Source: Proteus vulgaris (GTDB taxonomy: Bacteria > Pseudomonadota > Gammaproteobacteria > Enterobacterales > Enterobacteriaceae). Taken from it: a stretch of 64,000 bases of DNA. Every line of letters starts with the position of its first letter. Position 1 is the stretch's first letter. Location of the stretch: NCBI RefSeq assembly GCF_033708015.1, contig NZ_CP137920.1:3410001-3474000 (forward strand), given 5' to 3'. Below, piece by piece: positions 55,200 to 64,000 of this stretch. Made by a program: the position numbers and the translations under genes. The notes beneath the pieces were generated by a model that worked only from the letters and a program-made list of their open reading frames with translations, was not told where the DNA came from and made no database searches.

Positions 55200-56648
55200 A
55201 TGATAAATATTGTTATTGTTTCTCATAGTAAACATCTCGCTGATGGTGTGGCAGAACTTGCCAGTCAGATGCTTAATCCAACGCATTGCCAACTTGCTGT
55301 TGCCGCAGGTGTCAATGATGAAGAGCATGCGATTGGTACGGATGCCGTTAAAATTATGACGGCAATAGAATCGCTTTCACAAGCACAATCTATTGTTGTG
55401 ATGATGGATTTAGGGAGTGCAATATTAAGTGCAGAAACGGCGATTGAGTTACTTGATCCAGAACTTGCTGAGAAAGTCACCCTCTGCTCAGCGCCTTTAG
55501 TTGAAGGTACGCTTGCAGCCGTTGTGGCCGCATCTTCCGGGGCATCTCTAGAAAAAGTGATTGAGGAAGCTTCAAATTCTTTATATCCAAAGAAGATCCA
55601 ACTCGGTGAAAATTTCGTTCAACCTAAAAACGATATTAATGCCCCTGTTAAAATTCACGGCAAAGAGGCAAGTTGGATAGTACGTAATCCCCATGGTTTA
55701 CACGTAAGACCCGCCGCAACTTTAGTTGAGGTTCTTTCTGCTTTTCAAGCTGATTATCAATTAGTTAAAGGGGATAGACGTATTAATCCGCTCAGTTTAA
55801 ATCAGCTTTCATTAATACAAATTCATCAAGGTGATGAGATAACACTCATTGCCTCGGGTGAACAAGAAGATGAGGCGATTGCGGCTTTTCTTGAACTTGC
55901 TCGAAATGGCTTTGGTGAAGAGTTACCTTCAGATTCTAATACCATTACATTAAAAGGTCATTTAACCCCAGTATCTCAAGTTAAAGCACCGGCTTTTATT
56001 TGGCATGAAATAGAACTCTCTCCCCTCGAAGATTTATCAAAACCGATTAATATTGATGCTGAAATTGGCAAATTTAATTTTGCAATAAAAAGTACACTAA
56101 AAGCACTCAAACAGAGTGCCAATAAAGCTAGCCAAAAATTAGGTGAGCATATTGGCGCTATTTTTAACGGCCATATCATGATGTTAGATGATGATGAGTT
56201 AATAACAAGCGTGATTGATCGTATCAAAGAAGAGAAAATCAGCGCCCAGCAAAGTTGGTCGGATGAAATGCAAGAAAGAACACAGTTGTATTGTGCACTT
56301 ACCGATCCCTATTTACGCGCGCGTGAACTCGATCTTCGTGATCTGCGTAATCAAGTGCTTTATCATTTACAAGATAAAACTCGCCCAAGTTTTGTCCCTT
56401 CACAACCCGCTATTTTGGTCGCAAAAGAGCTTTTTCCTTCTACATTAATTCAACTAATTGATAGTCAATTGGTCGGTATTGTTTTAGCAAAAGGGGATAG
56501 TCACTCTCACAGCGCCATTATCGCGGCTGAAATGCGCTTACCTATGTTAGTTAATTTAGGTTCTGCGGTATTAAAAGTCACTGAATCCCAAAAATTAACA
56601 TTAGATACCAATAAGGGCGAATTAGTGATTGAACCGATAACGCGATAA
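55200..56648 (+). CDS. dhaM: PTS-dependent DHA phosphotransferase subunit DhaM
   Basis: The 482-residue three-domain carrier passes phosphate from EI/HPr to the ADP on DhaL. Domains in order: a mannose-type EIIA with phospho-His9 (VIVSHSKHLADG), an HPr-like domain with His about 168 in NPHGLHVRP, and an EI N-terminal-like domain with His437 in SHSHSAIIAAEM. This is the E. coli DhaM plan, slightly longer. It is the last gene of dhaKLM. Confidence 0.96.
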   Translation: MINIVIVSHSKHLADGVAELASQMLNPTHCQLAVAAGVNDEEHAIGTDAVKIMTAIESLSQAQSIVVMMDLGSAILSAETAIELLDPELAEKVTLCSAPLVEGTLAAVVAASSGASLEKVIEEASNSLYPKKIQLGENFVQPKNDINAPVKIHGKEASWIVRNPHGLHVRPAATLVEVLSAFQADYQLVKGDRRINPLSLNQLSLIQIHQGDEITLIASGEQEDEAIAAFLELARNGFGEELPSDSNTITLKGHLTPVSQVKAPAFIWHEIELSPLEDLSKPINIDAEIGKFNFAIKSTLKALKQSANKASQKLGEHIGAIFNGHIMMLDDDELITSVIDRIKEEKISAQQSWSDEMQERTQLYCALTDPYLRARELDLRDLRNQVLYHLQDKTRPSFVPSQPAILVAKELFPSTLIQLIDSQLVGIVLAKGDSHSHSAIIAAEMRLPMLVNLGSAVLKVTESQKLTLDTNKGELVIEPITR

Positions 56649-56671
56649 ACTTCGTTTCAAATTAACCACAT

Positions 56672-56702
56672 AAAAAAAACCCGCACAATAATGTGCGGGT
56701 AA
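56672..56702. terminator. Terminator between dhaM and fimbrial operon 3
   Basis: Nine-bp arms ACCCGCACA (56679-56687) and TGTGCGGGT (56692-56700) with loop ATAA. Eight A at 56672-56679 give a strong U run for the leftward fimbrial operon; rightward there is no U run. Confidence 0.88.
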
Positions 56703-56752
56703 GTCAACGAAAAACGCTATCGATAATAGGTCATTATTGACTCTTATAATTA

Positions 56753-57589
56753 TTAGGGTATTGATAATACCAATGTCGTAGTACCGCTAAAGTTACCTAA
56801 TGAAGGTGTTCCAAAGGTTTGAAGTTTCGAGGTAATATCAACAGTCATATATTGATTTTGTATTGCATTAACTTCAGTGCCAATCGATGCAGGAGAGCCA
56901 TTTAAGGTTAAAAATGAGCGGATACTTCTATCTGGATTAAGATCTAAATAATGATCAACTTGTGCACTTGATATTCTGACTGGCATATCGGTATTACAAG
57001 TAAAAGAAAATTGCCGTGTCACTTCATGATTATTAACTTGTGCCACATCAAGCACGCCATGAGACAAGGTTAAATTATCACTGACAAATGCACATTTTCC
57101 TGCTGGAGGGGGGGCTATACCACAAACACCATTAGGAACAAGCTTGCCACTCCCTCCTCCTGCACTCGTTGTTAAAAAGAAGCCTATACATTCGTCTGTT
57201 TTCACCGACCCAGCATGCTGACTATAACCAACATAAGGAAAAGATAAACCACATTGATTAACCAAATAATCAACTACCGCTTTTTCATTCGGTAGATCGG
57301 CAATATTTTCACGACAACGCCAAGGCGCCCTATCGGCAACACCACCTGTGTCTTTCCCTTTATGTAGATGGTTTATTTGTATATAACACCGTGCTCTTCC
57401 AGGAAGCACTAAAGCACATGGGTTAGGGTACGTTTCAGTCGCGTGCCAATATTCCATGACAAAATGATAACGTGTTTCAGGCTTTGTAATAGAAGTAATA
57501 TAAGAAAAATAGCCTGCGGCTTGCACATTAATAAGAGAACAACTCCATAACACAATGAATAACTTTAAAAGTTGCTGTATTTTTTTCAT
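56753..57589 (-). CDS. Fimbrial operon 3 tip adhesin, MrpH-like
   Basis: The 278-residue secreted protein has a signal peptide ending VQA. An N-terminal receptor domain follows with GYFSYITSIT (26-35), NHLH (73-76), QH (124-125), DECIGFF and NGVCGIAPPPAGKC, then a C-terminal pilin domain. P. mirabilis MrpH binds zinc through two His of an NHxH motif and a third His before ECxGxF, which it needs for adhesion and biofilm. The same three histidines appear as H74, H76 and H125 (alignment from memory). A run of seven C (seven G on the plus strand, about 57108-57114) encodes part of APPP. Confidence 0.87.
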   Translation of the reverse strand: MKKIQQLLKLFIVLWSCSLINVQAAGYFSYITSITKPETRYHFVMEYWHATETYPNPCALVLPGRARCYIQINHLHKGKDTGGVADRAPWRCRENIADLPNEKAVVDYLVNQCGLSFPYVGYSQHAGSVKTDECIGFFLTTSAGGGSGKLVPNGVCGIAPPPAGKCAFVSDNLTLSHGVLDVAQVNNHEVTRQFSFTCNTDMPVRISSAQVDHYLDLNPDRSIRSFLTLNGSPASIGTEVNAIQNQYMTVDITSKLQTFGTPSLGNFSGTTTLVLSIP

Positions 57590-57595
57590 TATCTT

Positions 57596-58132
57596 TTACT
57601 CATATTTCAAAGAAAACACGGCAGTCGCAGAGAAGTGCCCCGGTTTAATTGATTTGTCTGCAATAGCTTTTGCTGTTGCTTGTAAATAAGCAATAAAGTT
57701 AAGCTCAAAAATGCCATTATTAGGAATATTATATAAGCTGGTGTAATCCCCTAATTTAACAGGGACACCTTCTTTAGTCGTAATTTTTATTCCTAAGTCA
57801 GGATTATTAGCGCTATCATCTAATGCTAATAAGCCAGCAAGTTCATTATGAGTTTGCCCTTCAAACTTAATTTTTACTTGCTTAGCAATAGAGATATCAC
57901 ACTCTGATAAAATAATTTTGAAATCCTTTTTCTCGAATTCAAAATAACTTTTATAAATATCATCCAAGCGAATTTCATCAAATACCACATTGACTTGAGC
58001 ATTTTCGGGTAATACTTTACAGGGCGCGATAATTAATGAACCAAAGATATTAAGATTTTCAGCTGCAAAAACAGAAGAAGAAAATAATAAACAACCACCA
58101 ATAAGACAAGCAGATAACATTGATTTATTCAT
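57596..58132 (-). CDS. Fimbrial operon 3 minor pilin (MrpG-like position)
   Basis: The 178-residue secreted pilin has a signal peptide ending VFA, Cys in IAPC and LSEC, and the terminal strand FSLKYE. It starts at the last base of the upstream gene's stop codon and lies six bases before the adhesin gene, so the genes are coupled. Likely an adaptor near the tip; named by position. Confidence 0.8.
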   Translation of the reverse strand: MNKSMLSACLIGGCLLFSSSVFAAENLNIFGSLIIAPCKVLPENAQVNVVFDEIRLDDIYKSYFEFEKKDFKIILSECDISIAKQVKIKFEGQTHNELAGLLALDDSANNPDLGIKITTKEGVPVKLGDYTSLYNIPNNGIFELNFIAYLQATAKAIADKSIKPGHFSATAVFSLKYE

Positions 58133-58623
58133 TATTGGTACTCCACAAATAAAGTGCCGCCTGCAGTGAAATTACCGGGTGCCAATTCACTATTTTCTTT
58201 TTTCACTAATACTGCCCAAATTTTTTCAGGGTTATTCAAATTAACCGAGTATTTTTTATTTAAATCAATAATAGAATCGCCCATCATAAATTTTACAGCT
58301 AATTCATTAATATTGGTTCTCAGGCCATTAGGATCGAAGCTACTTTTACTTCCATCAATCGATAAATACATATTCCAGTTATTTAAATTTTCTTCACACG
58401 TAATTTGGTAATTAATTTCTCTTTTTTGGTCATAATCTTTGATTGTTTTTATCGCCACAGGACCAAAATTCACCTCAATCATATTGCCATCATTCACTTT
58501 ACAAGGTGGTGGTGTTAATAAATTACCTTTAATCAGTACTTGTGCTTCATTATCTTTTGCCAAACTAAGTGAAGATGATATTGAAAATAAAAATAACATG
58601 ATGAGGAATGGATAATAATGCAT
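58132..58623 (-). CDS. Fimbrial operon 3 minor pilin (MrpF-like position)
   Basis: The 163-residue secreted pilin has a signal peptide ending LSLA, Cys in PPPC and ITC, and the terminal strand LFVEYQ. The frame is open to 58806 inside the upstream gene, but the ATG at 58623 follows GAGG and gives the signal peptide. It is paralogous to the next gene upstream (shared PPCKVNDG / RPCKIND, IWAVLVKK / LYAVLVKK). Confidence 0.82.
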   Translation of the reverse strand: MHYYPFLIMLFLFSISSSLSLAKDNEAQVLIKGNLLTPPPCKVNDGNMIEVNFGPVAIKTIKDYDQKREINYQITCEENLNNWNMYLSIDGSKSSFDPNGLRTNINELAVKFMMGDSIIDLNKKYSVNLNNPEKIWAVLVKKENSELAPGNFTAGGTLFVEYQ

Positions 58624-58639
58624 ATTGTTTATTCCTCTG

Positions 58640-59125
58640 TTAATTGTAATAAACCTGCATGGTTGCAGTTGCATTAAAAGTGCCCGTTGGTAGTGCCGAG
58701 CCACTTTTTTTAACGAGTACAGCATAAAGCGCGGGGGGTGTTTCATATTTAAATTGGAACGAATTTCCCATATAAATATTGTTATCTTCAGCTTTAAAGA
58801 GCACACCTAAGTTAGTTACACTTGTTTTTAGGTAACGAGTGTCAAATCCTGCATTATCGCCTGTGAATTTTATCGACATATTGGGATTACCTGTTGTTTT
58901 ACAATCCAAGGTGTAATCCATTTTTTGTTTATAATTTTCATTTTCTATTCTTGTGGTCATCACATCATTAAAATTCACTTCGATAGGTTTACCATCGTTA
59001 ATCTTGCAAGGACGTGACTCTACACTCCCGCTCACCGTGACTTTTAAAAAACCAGAAACGGCCCATGCAGAAGGAGAAAGAAAACTCATACAAAAAAACA
59101 GTATTACACCTCGGAATATAAGCAT
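58640..59125 (-). CDS. Fimbrial operon 3 minor pilin (MrpE-like position)
   Basis: The 161-residue secreted pilin has a signal peptide ending AWA, Cys in SRPC and LDC, a YAVLVKKSGSALPTG block and the end MQVYYN. It resembles the neighbouring MrpF-position gene and probably arose with it by duplication. It lies five bases after the chaperone gene. Confidence 0.82.
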   Translation of the reverse strand: MLIFRGVILFFCMSFLSPSAWAVSGFLKVTVSGSVESRPCKINDGKPIEVNFNDVMTTRIENENYKQKMDYTLDCKTTGNPNMSIKFTGDNAGFDTRYLKTSVTNLGVLFKAEDNNIYMGNSFQFKYETPPALYAVLVKKSGSALPTGTFNATATMQVYYN

Positions 59126-59130
59126 AATGA

Positions 59131-59877
59131 TTACGCCTTCTTATCTTTGATATTGGCTGAACAAATATTTCCACGGCATTGGAAAGTAAGTTCAACCAAA
59201 CCGCCAAAATCATTGAGATATTCAATTGCTGGCGCTGCGCCTAAATCACCGACTTCTGTACCTAATGTACGTTGACCAAAAGGTTCAATCATCACCGCCT
59301 CAAACCCCTTAACCTCAGTATTATTTTTTCTCACTTTGGTGATAGTCAGATAATAAGGTGAAGGATTTTTCACATTGTAATGTCCGCCCTGTTTTTCAAT
59401 CACAATGTCTTTTTCCATTGGATTAGCCTCTAAACGGCTAGGTACAACAATGCTCTTTGGTCGATAAAACATCTTAATTTTTGTCTGTAATGCAATTTGC
59501 AAAACATTGGGAGAATCACTACGAGGAGGAATTTCACGCACATTAAGATAATAAATACTTTCTCGATCAGTCGGTAACATATTCGTTGCTGGCAATGCTT
59601 GTATTTTTATTTGGCTTTTGTTTCCAGCTTCAATGCGTTGAACTGGCGGTGTTACCACAAAAGGAGAATTAATCTTTTCATCATGGCTATTTTCAAGCCA
59701 AGACTGTGCTAGGTAAGGTTTAGATTGATTTTCATTTTCTAAAATCATACTGACTGAGCGCTCACCTTCATTATATAAAACACGAGTTCTATCTAATGCG
59801 ATAGCGGAATAAGCGGATTGAGAAAAAAGGCAAAGTGTAACAATAGCGCCCAATGTTCTTATGTTGATATATTTCAT
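59131..59877 (-). CDS. Fimbrial operon 3 periplasmic chaperone (MrpD-like)
   Basis: The 248-residue PapD-type chaperone has a signal peptide ending AYS. IALDRTRVLYNEGERSVSM carries the cleft Arg, and IYYLNVREIPP, LALQTKIKMFYRP (spelled IALQTKIKMF here) and a C-terminal Cys pair (FQCRGNIC) follow. It is close in plan to the operon 1 chaperone. ATG at 59886 is also possible, but 59877 keeps the GGTGA SD at a proper distance. Confidence 0.93.
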   Translation of the reverse strand: MKYINIRTLGAIVTLCLFSQSAYSAIALDRTRVLYNEGERSVSMILENENQSKPYLAQSWLENSHDEKINSPFVVTPPVQRIEAGNKSQIKIQALPATNMLPTDRESIYYLNVREIPPRSDSPNVLQIALQTKIKMFYRPKSIVVPSRLEANPMEKDIVIEKQGGHYNVKNPSPYYLTITKVRKNNTEVKGFEAVMIEPFGQRTLGTEVGDLGAAPAIEYLNDFGGLVELTFQCRGNICSANIKDKKA

Positions 59878-59903
59878 TTCATTCACCGTTGACTTAAATT
59901 TAA

Positions 59904-62399
59904 TTACTTACAAGGAAGCAATAACATATTGCTTAAATTATTTTCTAGCACTTGAGGTAATTGAAATTGGCAAGTTTCACCATTCCACGCAAGGTCTAAC
60001 GTTTCACCTGCTTTTACACCTGATAAATACACAAAACCGTCATCTGAAATAATGCCGACTTCTAATTTGTCTTTGTTATAAACACTAGCACCAAAAGGAG
60101 GATGTTTATTATTTTCCGTGGTGATCACCGCTAAAACTTTTTCACCTTCAACCACATTAAATTTGCGATAACCAATCGCTCCTTCGGTTAACGTGGCATA
60201 TTGCGATGATTGAACAGCATCGGCTTTCTCAGGAAGATTATTAATATCAATTGTGATATTGCTACGAGAATAATTTTGTACGCCCATTAAAACCGCTTTA
60301 CCGTGACGGTTGGTTTCAATCGGGGTGAGTCCCGTTCTAATGGGAATATCTTGAACATTATTGGTATCAACCAATATGCGTGAATTGCCCATTGAGGTCA
60401 CACGGTGGAATGCACCGCCTTCTGGCGTGACGGTTATTCCGCCCATCAATTGCATTGATAAGGCACTTTGATTGCTCTCAGTATAGGTTCCACTCGTGGT
60501 AAGCTTGGCTAAATTGCCATCATAATTATAGAACCCAGAGAGATTAACTTTATTGCTATCCCAAGTTCCTGCTGAAAGATTATAAGTACTACGATCATTT
60601 AAGCGCTCATAATAGTTAACACTGTTGTTTGTATTATGACGATTAAACGATCCCGAATAACTAATATTGGCATCATTACGCTCAAGTGGCACCCCCAATG
60701 ACACATACACCCCTTCATCATTGTTATAACTAGATTCCACTTTATAAGCTGACAAATTAATCGAAAGATTTTTAAAATCAGCCCAATCAAAATAACTTGA
60801 AACCGTAAAGCTGTAGTTATCTGTTGAAGGGCGATTCCAATAGGTTTGGCGAGAATAGTTTAAATAGGTATTAATATTATAATTAGGGAACGCCGTACCA
60901 AATACCGCAGTATAAAGTTCTTTACCACTATCGATCTCAAGTCCTCGATAACGCCCATCTAAAAACTGCGTCATACTTAAGTAATCACGTTGAGAAAAGC
61001 GATAACCTGCAAACGTTATCTGACTATTTATTTCATCAAATTGTTTTGAATAGGTCACATTATAAGACGTACCAGATAAGGTTTTATCATCAAAGTTACT
61101 GCCCATTTCAGCGCGTGAAGCGGAAATATTAAAAGAGAGCACCCCAAATGGGGCCAAGTCTTGCCCTAAACCTAAAGCGATATTTTGATATTCCGTTGAT
61201 GCCAATAATCCACCATAAAGCGTGGTGTTATTCGCCGCCCCCCATGAAAATGATCCTAATGAAAATGCGGGACCTTCTGTATCATGTTCATTTTTAGTGG
61301 GTTTACCCATTACCAATTTGTATAAAAACTGTCCTGGTCGAGTCAGTGTTCCTAAACGTGAGGTTTCCATTTTAAATCGTTGAACAGAGCCGTCTTGTTC
61401 TTCAATAGAAACATCTAAGGTACCGCCCCCGAATGTATTGACATCTTGAATACGAAACGGCCCTGGAGTGACTTCATTTTGGTAAACAATACGCCCATCT
61501 TGGCGAACAACTACCGTAGCATTTGTTCTCGCCACGCCAGCTATCTCCGGTGCGTAGCCTTGTAAGCGAGGTGGGATCATTGCATTATCGCTTTCTAAAG
61601 AAGCGCCCAAATAACGGAAACTATCAAAAAGTTCAGAGGATAAATATTGTTCACCTAACGTAAGTTTTGCACCTAAAGAACGAATAGCACGAAAGACATA
61701 AAGCTGATTCCAGCGCCATGATTTCTCATCACTATTTAAATTCCCGCCAGACGCTTGCCAGTCAGAACGAAAACGCCATGCCCCCATATTAATGCCCATA
61801 ATACCGGTAATATTGGTGCCAGTTTCGGTGCCTTTACCATTATGTTCATAGCGAATTAGACGGTTATTCATATTGTAATCAACAAAAAAACCAGCAATGC
61901 CATCATCCCAACGAGAAGGCGGATCCCAACTCGGATCTTGATACTCCATAAAGGCTTGAGGAATACTGATATTGAGAATGCCGGTATAGAGATCACCTAC
62001 TGCATTCATATTAGGAACTGAACGGAAATCAAGACACTGAATATTATTCGTTGTTAGCCAAGTGACTTTTTTTTCCCATTCAGGCTTTAAACCCAAAAGA
62101 GGATAAACATCTGGAGTAATACAAGGAATAGAGAGTTCTGCGTTGTAATCTGGTGCAAAAAAGAGTATCGGTTCTTCGTTTCTTACTCTTTGTTTATTAA
62201 CGTCTGTGACCAATAAATGAGAGCCAGGCTGAATATAGTTTGCATAAGAAAATTTTGTAAAATCGGTATTTTCAATACCTTTATCTGTTAAGAAGTCGGT
62301 ATTAAAATCGACTGCTTCTTCTGCAGAAACAGGTAACGAAAAAGGGAAAAAGAATAAAAGCATTACTTTTGTGATCGTATTTATTTTCATGCTTTTCAT
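59904..62399 (-). CDS. Fimbrial operon 3 outer-membrane usher (MrpC-like)
   Basis: The 831-residue usher has a signal peptide ending VSA. The N-terminal domain is VDFNTDFLTDKG (about 30-41), the plug/barrel region has IPPRLQGYAPEIAGVA, and the C-terminal domains hold a Cys pair (ETCQFQL and LLPCK). It is clearly paralogous to the operon 1 usher (shared SRWDDGIAGFFVDYN / SRWDEGISGLIFDYN), whereas the operon 2 usher is more distant. Confidence 0.95.
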   Translation of the reverse strand: MKSMKINTITKVMLLFFFPFSLPVSAEEAVDFNTDFLTDKGIENTDFTKFSYANYIQPGSHLLVTDVNKQRVRNEEPILFFAPDYNAELSIPCITPDVYPLLGLKPEWEKKVTWLTTNNIQCLDFRSVPNMNAVGDLYTGILNISIPQAFMEYQDPSWDPPSRWDDGIAGFFVDYNMNNRLIRYEHNGKGTETGTNITGIMGINMGAWRFRSDWQASGGNLNSDEKSWRWNQLYVFRAIRSLGAKLTLGEQYLSSELFDSFRYLGASLESDNAMIPPRLQGYAPEIAGVARTNATVVVRQDGRIVYQNEVTPGPFRIQDVNTFGGGTLDVSIEEQDGSVQRFKMETSRLGTLTRPGQFLYKLVMGKPTKNEHDTEGPAFSLGSFSWGAANNTTLYGGLLASTEYQNIALGLGQDLAPFGVLSFNISASRAEMGSNFDDKTLSGTSYNVTYSKQFDEINSQITFAGYRFSQRDYLSMTQFLDGRYRGLEIDSGKELYTAVFGTAFPNYNINTYLNYSRQTYWNRPSTDNYSFTVSSYFDWADFKNLSINLSAYKVESSYNNDEGVYVSLGVPLERNDANISYSGSFNRHNTNNSVNYYERLNDRSTYNLSAGTWDSNKVNLSGFYNYDGNLAKLTTSGTYTESNQSALSMQLMGGITVTPEGGAFHRVTSMGNSRILVDTNNVQDIPIRTGLTPIETNRHGKAVLMGVQNYSRSNITIDINNLPEKADAVQSSQYATLTEGAIGYRKFNVVEGEKVLAVITTENNKHPPFGASVYNKDKLEVGIISDDGFVYLSGVKAGETLDLAWNGETCQFQLPQVLENNLSNMLLLPCK

Positions 62400-62445
62400 T
62401 TTGCTATGCCATCCTCAGCATTATTAACAGAAGATAATATTGATG

Positions 62446-62475
62446 AGATGCATGGCGCCTAGACGCCACACATCT
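62446..62475 (-). terminator. Hairpin after the operon 3 major pilin gene
   Basis: In the leftward transcript the 12-base arms at 62475-62464 and 62457-62446 pair fully with two G-U pairs around a 6-base loop, 20 bases after the pilin stop. No T run. As in operons 1 and 2, it may stabilise pilin mRNA. Confidence 0.65.
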
Positions 62476-62495
62476 TATTAAATAAAAAACAACAA

Positions 62496-63062
62496 TTATT
62501 CGTAAATAACTTTGAAGTTAGCTACTGTGTCGAAAGAACCCGTTGTTGCTTTCTTATCATCTGCCTCATTACCTTTCACATAAGCGGCGAATTGCAGAGT
62601 AGTAACAGAACCATCACCATTACTTAAAGCATGACCTGTTGCTGGGAAACCTTGACCAAAAGTGATTGGGTTATTACCACGGTCAGTGATAACAATACCT
62701 GCGTTTTGCACTTTGCCACCTAGACCCAGTAATTCACCCGTATAACCGTCAAAACCACTTACAGTTGCGCCCGTAAATGACACTTTTGCAGTTTTATAAG
62801 TGTCAGTTGAACAGTTTTTCAGGACAATATCGAAGTTCTCGCTATTTGAGCGATATTTATCGCTAGTCAGTTCATGCAATGCGATTTCACCAAATTTAAC
62901 GGTTTGATCTAAACTTTTATCATCGATTGAACATGGAACATCATTAATAAAGCCAGTAAAACGCACTTTACCTTCACTACTTTCCACTGGATCAGCAGCT
63001 AAAGTAGGAGCAGCAACAACTAAAGATAACGCAACACCTAAAGCTAATTTAGTAAATTTCAT
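62496..63062 (-). CDS. Fimbrial operon 3 major pilin (MrpA-like)
   Basis: The 188-residue pilin has a signal peptide ending TLA. Cys in DVPC and LKNC form the pilin disulphide, and VRFTGFINDVPC, SENFDIVLKNC, GIVITDRG, LQFAAYVKG and the terminal FKVIYE follow MrpA closely. The frame is open to 63080, but the ATG at 63062 follows AAGGA with six-base spacing. It is the first gene of the leftward seven-gene operon. Confidence 0.92.
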   Translation of the reverse strand: MKFTKLALGVALSLVVAAPTLAADPVESSEGKVRFTGFINDVPCSIDDKSLDQTVKFGEIALHELTSDKYRSNSENFDIVLKNCSTDTYKTAKVSFTGATVSGFDGYTGELLGLGGKVQNAGIVITDRGNNPITFGQGFPATGHALSNGDGSVTTLQFAAYVKGNEADDKKATTGSFDTVANFKVIYE

Positions 63063-64000
63063 AAAATTTCCTTTATACACAATAAAGATATTGATATTTC
63101 TTGGTTTCTGACTAAATAAGCGATAGGTAATACAACCTCACCGCTTTTTTACAATTTAAAATTCACTGTTCCATTAATATTGATTTATAAAAATCAAATA
63201 GGGGATATCCTACAAATGCGTCCTTTGCATTCATATTAAAATTAATTTATGGAATAAATTAATCATATTCACTTTTTAACGTCATATTTAAATGTTTTAG
63301 AAATTAAATTCCTTAATTAATAAAAACATCTTAATTGGACATATAAATAAGTAATAAAATTTAATCAGAAAGTAAGAATAAAAAATTAAAGCAAAGAAAC
63401 GATTTAAATATTATTTCCTCACTTGTTTTGCAATAAAATACTCGCAAAAGGTGTAAGTTAAGTCAAAAGTCAAAAAATGATATTATTAGTAACAATCCAT
63501 GATAGTTACTAAATAAAACAATTCATTAAATGAGTAACTTAAGTATTTAAACCTAAAATTAAAGGTATGTTAGATATTATTACTTAATAAAAAATAAAAT
63601 TGTCATCATTAACACTTACAATGAGTAATAAAAATACAAAAACCAAGAAACCACTATTTCTTAGCTTTTTATATCAAAAAATAGTTTAATATAAATATCT
63701 TCATCTTTTTAAATAAACAAACACAACATATATACAAAACCACTTAGGATTTATCTCAATTAAAACTTTATATTATATTTTATTAATTAATTAAAAATTA
63801 GATTATCTAATTATGACAAAAATGTTTAAATATCATTTTTTCTATTCTTAATAAGAACTAAAATAAATCATAAATAAAGAGTCAAATAAGTTCATTTATA
63901 TTTTCCCATACTTAAAAATGACACATTCAATTAACAATGATAAAAACACTGTTTTATTTTCTTAATTTACTGATAACAAATAGCTTTATATTATTAATTT
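63063..64000. other. Gene-free AT-rich region upstream of fimbrial operon 3
   Basis: No coding frame is seen to the window edge. It contains the inverted repeat pair listed at 63097-63650. In mrp of P. mirabilis the recombinase gene mrpI lies beyond an invertible promoter at this position; here any such gene would be outside the window. Confidence 0.6.
63097..63650. repeat. Candidate invertible-element repeats
   Basis: TTTCTTGGTTT (63097-63107) and its exact inverse AAACCAAGAAA (63640-63650) bracket about 530 bases; pairing extends to 13 of 14 positions. The left copy is 35 bases before the pilin start. A match of this length could arise by chance in about 1 kb of AT-rich DNA, though it includes GG/CC. 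Confidence 0.35.

Overview
The window reads as chromosome of a Proteus species (Morganellaceae, Enterobacterales). It has an AT-rich genome, an Escherichia coli-like order tsaD / rpsU-dnaG-rpoD / tRNA-Ile2(CAU), several MrpA-to-MrpH style fimbrial operons with an MrpJ-type regulator, a chromosomal terZABCDE locus with its terW/terY partners, and a tet(J)-type tetracycline efflux pair. I cannot fix the species. Many annotated starts below are moved inward from the longest open frame to an ATG with a proper Shine-Dalgarno (SD) sequence.

Layout. 1-344: end of plsY. 345-4170: an accessory gene set in the plsY-tsaD gap, namely an RraA-fold protein, a BacA-like prephenate decarboxylase homologue, a small cupin and a class II DAHP synthase. 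Together they look like a branch-off from the shikimate/prephenate pathway. 4236-9717: housekeeping block tsaD (minus) and the rpsU-dnaG-rpoD operon, then ileX tRNA (10035-10111). 11692-18190: fimbrial operon 1 (seven genes). 18424-19953: a methyl-accepting chemotaxis protein with a flagellar sigma-28 promoter. 21078-26892: an MrpJ-like regulator followed by a four-gene fimbrial operon 2. 27106-27792: HAD phosphatase.

27852-45168: a complete tellurium-resistance (Ter) superlocus. terZABCDE runs leftward. A five-gene nucleoside-like biosynthetic module (ATP-grasp, TRSP-type phosphoribosyltransferase, HAD, StiP-type phosphoribosyltransferase, CitE-like lyase) runs rightward from a shared control region. 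Then come terW, terY, terX, a second terY, a third VWA protein, a PP2C phosphatase and a protein kinase. The picture is of membrane-linked TerC/TerD-family proteins, a metabolite-making module and a VWA/phosphatase/kinase signalling arm working together.

45216-53170: small accessory units. These are a TonB-domain lipoprotein, acetyl esterase aes, an NrtR-type Nudix regulator divergent from an SPFH protein plus NAD-kinase-like protein with three operator-like palindromes between them, tetR/tetA with two tet operators, and a phage-like remnant (unknown membrane protein, holin-like protein, Ogr-like zinc finger). 53444-56648: dhaKLM dihydroxyacetone phosphotransferase. 56753-63062 (minus): fimbrial operon 3, closest in plan to mrpA,C,D,E,F,G,H, with an MrpH-like zinc-site tip adhesin. 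The last 938 bases hold no gene and carry a candidate invertible-element repeat.

Most interesting: (i) the BacA-like/cupin/DAHP synthase cluster, (ii) the NrtR-like/SPFH/NAD-kinase-like unit with its operators, (iii) the three long perfect hairpins before the operon 2 pilin gene, and (iv) the candidate phase-variation signals. All family assignments are by reading motifs; no database search was possible.
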